NCBI GenBank assembly: GCA_964579765.1
Contig: CAZOIK010000490.1
Coordinates: forward strand, 1-14,433
Origin: DATNBT01 sp964579765
GTDB taxonomy: Bacteria > Acidobacteriota > Vicinamibacteria > Vicinamibacterales > CAVVIG01
Length of the DNA stretch: 14,433 bases
Direction: 5' to 3'
Part shown: one piece after another, positions 9,840-14,433 of the stretch
Layout of the letters: each line of letters begins with the position of its first letter
Position numbering within the stretch: position 1 is the first letter of the stretch
Program-made: the position numbers and the translations under genes
The notes under the pieces: generated by a model
The model's input: the letters and a program-made list of their open reading frames with translations, nothing else
Databases searched by the model: none
What the model was told of the DNA's origin: nothing

Positions 9840-10264
9840 AGAAGGATCCGCGCCACCGCGCGCGCGAAGCGGCGCTGCAGATCCTCTATCAATGGGACGT
9901 CGGCCGCGGATCGATCGACGGCGCGATCGGCACGTTCTTCGATCTGCAGTGGGCCGACGCGACGCCGCCGACGCCTGCGCTCCGCGACTTCGCCGCGGCG
10001 CTCGCGACCGACACCGTCCGGCGGCTCGAGGAGATCGACGCGCGCATTGCCGAAGCCGCCGAGCACTGGCGGCCCGAGCGGATGGCGGTGATCGATCGGC
10101 TGATCCTGCGCCTGGCGGTCTGCGAGTTCCTGCGCGAGCCGGGCACGCCGCCGCCGGTCGTGATCAACGAGGCGCTCGAGCTTGCGCGGACGTTCAGTAC
10201 GGAGGACGCCGTGAAGTTCATCAACGGCGTGCTCGATGGAATCCGCAAGCACTTGGGAATCTGA
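9836..10264 (+). CDS. nusB: Transcription antitermination factor NusB
   Basis: A 142-residue protein. GTG 9836 is chosen because it forms a GTGA overlap with the ribH stop and gives the canonical N-terminus KKDPRHRAREAALQILYQWD; an ATG further upstream (9779) would read through ribH out of frame. The helical core and the end (INEALELARTFS, then VKFINGVLDGI) are the NusB signature. NusB binds boxA RNA with NusE (S10) and helps RNA polymerase pass terminators in rRNA operons. The 4-nt overlap implies translational coupling to ribH. The stop overlaps the likely Shine-Dalgarno of lysS. Confidence 0.95.
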   Translation: MKKDPRHRAREAALQILYQWDVGRGSIDGAIGTFFDLQWADATPPTPALRDFAAALATDTVRRLEEIDARIAEAAEHWRPERMAVIDRLILRLAVCEFLREPGTPPPVVINEALELARTFSTEDAVKFINGVLDGIRKHLGI

Positions 10265-10276
10265 GGATTTGAGCCT

Positions 10277-11776
10277 TTGGCGTCACTCGAGGAGCAGTTA
10301 GCACAGCGGCGGGCAAACCTGGACGCGATCGCGGCGCTTGGCGTCGAGATCTACCCGCGGCGGTTCGATCGCACGCACGGCGTGTCGCAGCTGGTGGGCG
10401 AGTACGGCGGGCGCACGCACGACGAGCTCGAGGCCGAGCGGATTCAGACCACGACGGGCGGGCGCATTCTCGGCATGCGATCGTTCGGCAAGGCCAACTT
10501 CCTGGTCCTGTCCGACGGCCTGCATACGATTCAGGTGTACGTCCGGCAGGACTCGGTGCCCGAGCTCGACTTCAAGGTCTTCAAGCTGCTCGATTTCGGC
10601 GACGTGATCGGCGTCGAGGGACGTCTGTTCCGCACGAAGACGAACGAGTTCTCGATCTGGGCGTCGCGTCTCCACTTCCTGGTGAAGTGCCTCGTGCCGC
10701 TGCCCGAGAAGTGGCACGGCCTGACCGACGTCGAGATTCGCTATCGCCAGCGGTATCTCGATCTCATCGTCAACCCGGAGGCGCGGCGCGTGTTCGAGAC
10801 GCGGAGCCGGGTCGTCGCGGCACTCAGGGAGTTCATGACGAAGCGCGGCTATCTCGAAGTCGAGACGCCGATGATGCAGCCGATCCCGGGCGGCGCGCTC
10901 GCGCGGCCGTTCACCACGCATCACAACACGCTCGACATGCCGCTCTACCTCCGCATCGCGCCGGAGCTGTACCTGAAGCGCCTCAGCGTCGGCGGCGTCG
11001 AGCGGGTGTTCGAGATCAACCGCAACTTCCGGAACGAGGGGATCTCGACGCAGCACAACCCCGAGTTCACGATGATGGAGTTTTACGAGGCCTACGCCGA
11101 CTACCAGCGGCTGATGACGATGACGGAAGAGATGTTCTCGACGGTCGCGCGGCAGGTGACCGGCGGCGATCAGGTCGTCTACGGCGATCGCACGCTGTCG
11201 TTCGCGCCCCCGTTCGCGCGGCTGTCGCTGCGTGAGGCCGCACGTGAGGCCGCATCTGCCAGGCTCGGCCGCGACGTTCCTGCCTCCGATCTGCGCGATC
11301 GCGCCGCCGCCGCGGCGCTCGCCGCCGCGCTCCACCTCGAGGTGAAGCCTGGTGACGGCGCCGGCAAGATCACGACGACGATCTTCGAGCACCTGTGCGA
11401 AGACCGGCTCGTGCAGCCGACGTTCGTGTACGACTTCCCGACGGAGGTCTCGCCGCTCTCCAAGCAGAAGGCGGACGATCCGGACACCGTCGAGCGCTTC
11501 GAGCTGTACGTCAACGGCATGGAGGTCGCCAACGCGTTCAGCGAGCTGAACGACCCGGTGGAGCAGCGGCGCCGTTTCGAGGCGCAGCTCCAGGAGCGCG
11601 CGACGGGCGATCTCGAGGCGCACGAGATGGACGAGGACTACGTCCACGCGCTCGAGTACGGCCTGCCGCCGACCGGCGGCGAGGGCGTCGGCATCGATCG
11701 CCTGGTGATGCTGCTGACCAACAGCCCGTCGATCCGCGACGTGATTCTGTTCCCGCTGTTGAGGAAGCGTGACTAG
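10277..11776 (+). CDS. lysS: Lysine--tRNA ligase, class II
   Basis: A 499-residue enzyme that charges tRNA-Lys in the cytosol, typical length. TTG 10277 is the start: GAGGA (10263-10267) lies 9 nt before it, inside the nusB stop region, and the frame is closed upstream by the nusB stop. The N-terminal OB-fold anticodon-binding domain (about residues 55-145) includes GRILGMRSFGKANFLVLSDG. The catalytic domain shows motif 1 (YLEVETPMMQPIPGGALARP), motif 2 with Arg252-Asn-Glu254 (FRNEGISTQHNPEFTMMEFY) and motif 3 (GVGIDRLVML, Arg475), then SPSIRDVILFP. All class II motifs are intact. Only 12 nt separate it from nusB, so it probably ends the run that starts at the DUF2085 gene. Confidence 0.97.
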   Translation: MASLEEQLAQRRANLDAIAALGVEIYPRRFDRTHGVSQLVGEYGGRTHDELEAERIQTTTGGRILGMRSFGKANFLVLSDGLHTIQVYVRQDSVPELDFKVFKLLDFGDVIGVEGRLFRTKTNEFSIWASRLHFLVKCLVPLPEKWHGLTDVEIRYRQRYLDLIVNPEARRVFETRSRVVAALREFMTKRGYLEVETPMMQPIPGGALARPFTTHHNTLDMPLYLRIAPELYLKRLSVGGVERVFEINRNFRNEGISTQHNPEFTMMEFYEAYADYQRLMTMTEEMFSTVARQVTGGDQVVYGDRTLSFAPPFARLSLREAAREAASARLGRDVPASDLRDRAAAAALAAALHLEVKPGDGAGKITTTIFEHLCEDRLVQPTFVYDFPTEVSPLSKQKADDPDTVERFELYVNGMEVANAFSELNDPVEQRRRFEAQLQERATGDLEAHEMDEDYVHALEYGLPPTGGEGVGIDRLVMLLTNSPSIRDVILFPLLRKRD

Positions 11777-11790
11777 CATGACGAGCGCCT

Positions 11791-11856
11791 GCGGCCAGCC
11801 GCGAGCGGGAGCGAGCGGCCCAGCGTCAGTTCGCGGCGGGGGTGGGGCCCCGCCGC
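11791..11856 (+). repeat. GC-rich hairpins in the lysS-lolC spacer
   Basis: The 84-nt spacer after lysS holds no gene. It contains a small hairpin GCGG/CCGC (11791-11802), an 8-nt direct repeat GCGAGCGG at 11801 and 11811, and a strong hairpin with 9-bp arms GCGGCGGGG (11833-11841) and CCCCGCCGC (11848-11856) around a 6-nt loop. The strong hairpin ends 4 nt before the first possible start of the permease gene. There is no T-run, so it is not a standard terminator. It could attenuate transcription or hide the ribosome site, or be a dispersed repeat. Confidence 0.5.
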
Positions 11857-11866
11857 CAGTGTGAAA

Positions 11867-13111
11867 ATGGACCTTCCCTTCGAGCTGCAGATCGCGCTGA
11901 GATACCTGCTCGCCAAACGGAAGCAGGCGTTCATCTCCGTCATCTCGCTCGTCTCGACGATCGGTGTCACGGTCGGCGTGATGGCCGTCATCATCGCGCT
12001 CGCCGTGATGACCGGGCTGCAGCAGACGCTGCGCGACCGCATCCTCGGCAGTCAGCCGCACATCTACGTCTCCAAGCCCGGCGGCATCGAGCACGTGCCG
12101 CAGGATCTCGCCGCTGTGCGATCGATTCCGCACGTGACGGCGGTCGCGCCGGCGATTCTCGGCAAGGCGCTGATCAGCAGCGCGCACTACGAAGACTTCA
12201 TCAGCGTCAAGGGCATCGACCCGGCGCTCGAGCCGGGGATCACCGACATCGCGAGGACGATGCAGCAGGGCAGCCTGGCGGCGCTTGCGCAGGCGACGAC
12301 CGCGCCCGGCGACGAGGCGGCCATCGACGGCATCGTGCTCGGCAAGGATCTCGCCGAGACACTCGGCGTGAAGCTCGGCGACTCGGTCCGCCTCACGACG
12401 CCGGAAGGCCGGCTGTCGCCGTTCGGGATGAGTCCCTCCGTCCGCCGGCTGCGCGTCGTCGGCGTCTTCAGTCTCGGCCTGTACGAATTCGACTCGAGCT
12501 ACGGCTTCATCGCGCTCGACGTCGCGGAACGGATCTTCGATCGGCCGCGCCCCGACTACATCCAGGTGCACGTGGACGACATCTACGCCGCGCCGAAGAT
12601 CGCGCGCGAGATTCAGGCGAAGCTGGGCGAGCTGTTCCTGGCGCAGGACTGGGGGCAGTTGAACAAGGCGCTCTTCTCGGCGCTCACGCTCGAGAAGCTC
12701 GCCGTCTCGATGGCCATCGGCCTCATTGTCATGGTCGCCGCGCTGAACATCGTCGCGTCGCTGATTCTGCTCGTGATGGAGAAGCACCGCGACATCGCCA
12801 TCCTCAAGACGATGGGCGCGGGCGCGAAGAGCGTGACGTCGATCTTCATGTTACAGGGCCTGCTGATCGGGGCCATCGGCACGGCGGTCGGCGCGGTGCT
12901 CGGCCTCGTGGTCTCGTTCGTTTGCAACAAGTACCAGGTCATCCGCGTGCCGACCGACGTGTACCAGGTCTCGTATCTGCCGTTCATCGTCCTTGCGGCC
13001 GACTTCGCGACGGTGGTGGTCGTCGCGGTGTTCATCTGCTTCGTCGCGACGATCTATCCCTCGCGTCAGGCCGCGCGTCTCGATCCCGCGCAGGCGCTGA
13101 GGTACGAGTAA
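11867..13111 (+). CDS. lolC: Lipoprotein-releasing ABC transporter permease (LolC/LolE family)
   Basis: About 414 residues from ATG 11867; GTG 11861 is 2 codons upstream and equally possible, and neither has a clear Shine-Dalgarno. The N-terminus FELQIALRYLLAKRKQAFISVISLVSTIGVTVGVMA is the LolC/E hallmark, with the first membrane helix at about residues 22-45. A periplasmic MacB-like domain follows (about 50-265), then three C-terminal helices of the FtsX type (LAVSMAIGLIVMVAALNIVA; LLIGAIGTAVGAVLG; FIVLAADFATVVVVAVF) with the coupling segment EKHRDIAILKTMGAGAKSV. It extracts mature lipoproteins from the inner membrane for delivery to the outer membrane. LolC, LolE and single-gene LolF types cannot be told apart here; no second permease lies alongside, so a homodimer with LolD is plausible. 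Confidence 0.92.
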   Translation: MDLPFELQIALRYLLAKRKQAFISVISLVSTIGVTVGVMAVIIALAVMTGLQQTLRDRILGSQPHIYVSKPGGIEHVPQDLAAVRSIPHVTAVAPAILGKALISSAHYEDFISVKGIDPALEPGITDIARTMQQGSLAALAQATTAPGDEAAIDGIVLGKDLAETLGVKLGDSVRLTTPEGRLSPFGMSPSVRRLRVVGVFSLGLYEFDSSYGFIALDVAERIFDRPRPDYIQVHVDDIYAAPKIAREIQAKLGELFLAQDWGQLNKALFSALTLEKLAVSMAIGLIVMVAALNIVASLILLVMEKHRDIAILKTMGAGAKSVTSIFMLQGLLIGAIGTAVGAVLGLVVSFVCNKYQVIRVPTDVYQVSYLPFIVLAADFATVVVVAVFICFVATIYPSRQAARLDPAQALRYE

Positions 13112-13112
13112 T

Positions 13113-13173
13113 GAGAAACCACGAAGACACGAAAGGTAGCGTCTTCGTGTTCTTTGTGTCTTTGTGGTTTCTC
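13113..13173. repeat. Long imperfect inverted repeat between lolC and lolD
   Basis: Left arm 13113-13133 (begins GAGAAACCAC) pairs with right arm 13153-13173 (ends GTGGTTTCTC) at 19 of 21 positions. Both mismatches would be G-U pairs in the plus-strand RNA. A competing helix is also possible: CACGAAGAC (13120-13128) with GTCTTCGTG (13141-13149), perfect over 9 bp. The segment is clearly less GC-rich than its surroundings and fills most of the 79-nt spacer. Motifs of the type ACCACGAAGACACGAAG recur, as I recall, as dispersed repeats in many environmental genomes. That origin is likely, but copy number cannot be judged from one window. Confidence 0.75.
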
Positions 13174-13190
13174 CGTGTTGGCGACCGCCC

Positions 13191-13868
13191 GTGAGTCTCG
13201 TCAGCGCGCGGGGCATCGTCAAGAGCTACCACGTCGGCGAGTCGACGCTGACGGTGCTGCGGGATCTCGATCTCGACGTGACGGCCGGCGAAATGGTGGC
13301 GATCGTCGGCGCGTCGGGCGTCGGCAAGAGCACGCTGCTGCACGTGCTCGGCGGGCTGGACCACGCGGACGCGGGCCGCGTGGCGATTGGCGGCGCCGAC
13401 CTGACGGGGATGCCGGATGCCGACCGCGTCGCGTTCAGGAACCGGCGCGTGGGCTTCGTCTTCCAGTTCCATCATCTGCTGCCGGAGTTCTCGGCCGTCG
13501 AGAACGCCGAGATGCCGATGCGCATCGCGCGCCTGCCGACGGCCGAGTCGCGTCCGCGCGCCGAAGAACTGCTGCGACGCGTCGGGCTCGGCGAGCGTCT
13601 GACACATAAACCCGGCATGTTGTCGGGCGGCGAACAGCAGCGCGTCGCCGTGGCGCGCGCGCTCGTGATGCGTCCGGAGGTGCTGCTCGCGGACGAGCCG
13701 ACCGGCAATCTGGACGAGCGGACGGCCGACTCGATCCACGAGCTCTTGCGGGAGATGCACGCGGCGTACGGACTGACGTCGATCATCGCGACGCACAATC
13801 CGCGACTGGCGGCCGCCTGCGATCGCGTCCTCAGACTCGAATCCGGACGGCTGCAAGATGCCGTATAA
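13191..13868 (+). CDS. lolD: Lipoprotein-releasing ABC transporter ATP-binding protein LolD
   Basis: A 225-residue cytosolic ATPase of the Lol exporter. GTG 13191 is chosen because it gives SLVSARGIVKSY at the N-terminus, normal for the family. An upstream GTG (13164) lies inside the inverted repeat and would add an unrelated 9-residue leader. Motifs: Walker A GASGVGKST, Q-loop with the LolD-typical FQFHHLLPEFSAVENAEMP, signature LSGGEQQRVAVARAL, Walker B VLLADEPTGNLD and H-loop ATHN. The FHHLLPEFSA stretch distinguishes LolD from MacB and FtsE, which share the rest. It powers lipoprotein release with the upstream permease. The 79-nt repeat-filled spacer is unusual for partners that usually sit close together. 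Confidence 0.94.
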   Translation: MSLVSARGIVKSYHVGESTLTVLRDLDLDVTAGEMVAIVGASGVGKSTLLHVLGGLDHADAGRVAIGGADLTGMPDADRVAFRNRRVGFVFQFHHLLPEFSAVENAEMPMRIARLPTAESRPRAEELLRRVGLGERLTHKPGMLSGGEQQRVAVARALVMRPEVLLADEPTGNLDERTADSIHELLREMHAAYGLTSIIATHNPRLAAACDRVLRLESGRLQDAV

Positions 13869-13894
13869 TGTGGCTAGTTTTCTTGTGACCACAA
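13864..13894 (+). promoter_or_regulatory. Possible clpC promoter (-10 box) with small downstream dyad
   Basis: A perfect TATAAT (13864-13869) overlaps the lolD stop codon. No good -35 box is found 16-19 nt upstream, so activation or an alternative sigma factor would be needed. Just downstream, TTGTG-AC-CACAA (13883-13894) is a 5-bp-arm dyad near the expected transcript start, an operator-like position. Heat-shock repressor sites of the CIRCE or CtsR type are not present. The clpC ATG is at 13924. Tentative. Confidence 0.35.
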
Positions 13895-13923
13895 CACTGT
13901 CGGCTTTCACCTAGGCAGGCTGG

Positions 13924-14433
13924 ATGTTCGAAAGGTATACCGAACGAGCCCGACGAGTCCTTTTTTTCGCGCGCTATGAGGCCAGCCAGCTCGGCAGCAT
14001 CTCCATTGAAACCGAGCATCTGCTCCTTGGCTTGATTCGGGAAGGCAAGGGCCTCACCAGCCGCATCTTCGCGCGCTCTCATCTCTCGCTCGAAAACATC
14101 CGCAAGGAAATCGAAGGCCGGACGGTGTTTCGCGAGAAGGTGTCGACGTCGGTCGAGATCCCGTTCAGCGCGGAGACCAAGCGCGTGCTGCAGTTCGCCG
14201 CCGAAGAGGCGGACCGTCTGCTGCACAACTACATCGGCACGGAGCATCTCCTGCTCGGCATCCTGCGCGAGGAGCGCTCGGTGGCGGCCTCCATCCTCAT
14301 GGAAAAGGGGATGCGCCTCAACACCGTCCGCGAGGACATCGTCCAGCTGCTCAACGAGAAGACGACGCTGACGCGCGTCAAGGAGACGCCGCTGCTGGCC
14401 GAGTTCAGCCGCGACCTCACCGAGTCGGCGATG
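13924..14433 (+). CDS. clpC: ATP-dependent Clp protease ATP-binding subunit ClpC, N-terminal part (cut by window end)
   Basis: ATG 13924 opens a frame of 170 codons that runs off the window. The start MFERYTERARRVLFFARYEASQ is the canonical ClpC N-domain. The two Clp_N repeats are visible: ETEHLLLGLIREGKG (about residues 30-44) and GTEHLLLGILREERS (about 105-119), preceded in the second repeat by FSAETKRVLQFAAEEAD. ClpC is a Hsp100 unfoldase of about 810-850 residues that feeds substrates to ClpP in the cytosol; the N-domain binds adaptors and substrates. The AAA+ modules lie beyond the window. The final residues (LLAEFSRDLTESAM) lead into the first ATPase domain. ClpC rather than ClpA/ClpB is supported by the MFERYTERAR start. 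Confidence 0.95.
   Translation, partial: MFERYTERARRVLFFARYEASQLGSISIETEHLLLGLIREGKGLTSRIFARSHLSLENIRKEIEGRTVFREKVSTSVEIPFSAETKRVLQFAAEEADRLLHNYIGTEHLLLGILREERSVAASILMEKGMRLNTVREDIVQLLNEKTTLTRVKETPLLAEFSRDLTESAM

Noticed and set aside
10298..12787. Open frame of 829 codons on the minus strand across lysS and the LolC-type gene
   Set aside because: It runs antisense to two clearly conserved genes and their spacer, with low-complexity Arg/His/Val/Asp composition and no domain; a composition artefact.
13961..13967. Run of seven T, as in a terminator or slippage site
   Set aside because: It lies within the conserved ClpC residues VLFFA and no stable stem precedes it. Slippage is possible but not supported.

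Overview
The window is GC-rich chromosomal DNA (about two thirds G+C by eye) from a Gram-negative bacterium. It encodes an RND/TolC tripartite pump and Lol-type lipoprotein export genes, both of which need an outer membrane. GTG and TTG starts are common, G/C third positions are strongly favoured, and DUF2085 and DUF6677-like genes sit beside ribH-nusB-lysS-lolCD-clpC. My best guess is Acidobacteriota, perhaps class Vicinamibacteria. This is an inference from gene content and order, since no rRNA is present.

Left (1-1490, plus strand): the 3' two thirds of ettA, an ABC-F translation factor, followed 2 nt later by a cysteine-free ArsR-type regulator. They converge on the pump operon across 62 nt that hold two adjacent palindromes.

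Centre (8231 down to 1553, minus strand): a four-gene operon, tetR - periplasmic adaptor lipoprotein - RND (HAE1) pump - TolC-type channel. Intergenic gaps are 13, 4 and 2 nt, and each downstream ribosome binding site lies inside the end of the previous gene. The tetR promoter carries a perfect dyad centred in its -35/-10 spacer plus a second long inverted repeat, so drug-responsive autoregulation is the likely logic.

Right (8320-11776, plus strand): a tight run of DUF2085 membrane protein, DUF6677-like membrane protein, a 58-residue two-helix membrane protein, ribH, nusB (4-nt overlap) and lysS (TTG start). The genes either overlap or are at most 12 nt apart. Three uncharacterised membrane proteins are thus probably co-transcribed with riboflavin, antitermination and tRNA-charging genes.

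Far right (11861-14433, plus strand): a LolC/E-type permease and the LolD ATPase, separated by a 79-nt spacer that holds a long imperfect inverted repeat, then the N-terminal domain of clpC, cut by the window end.

I see no mobile element, CRISPR array, tRNA, rRNA or obvious new defence system. The window is mostly conserved core genes plus one efflux operon. The best leads are the operator region, the membrane-protein trio and the intergenic palindromes.
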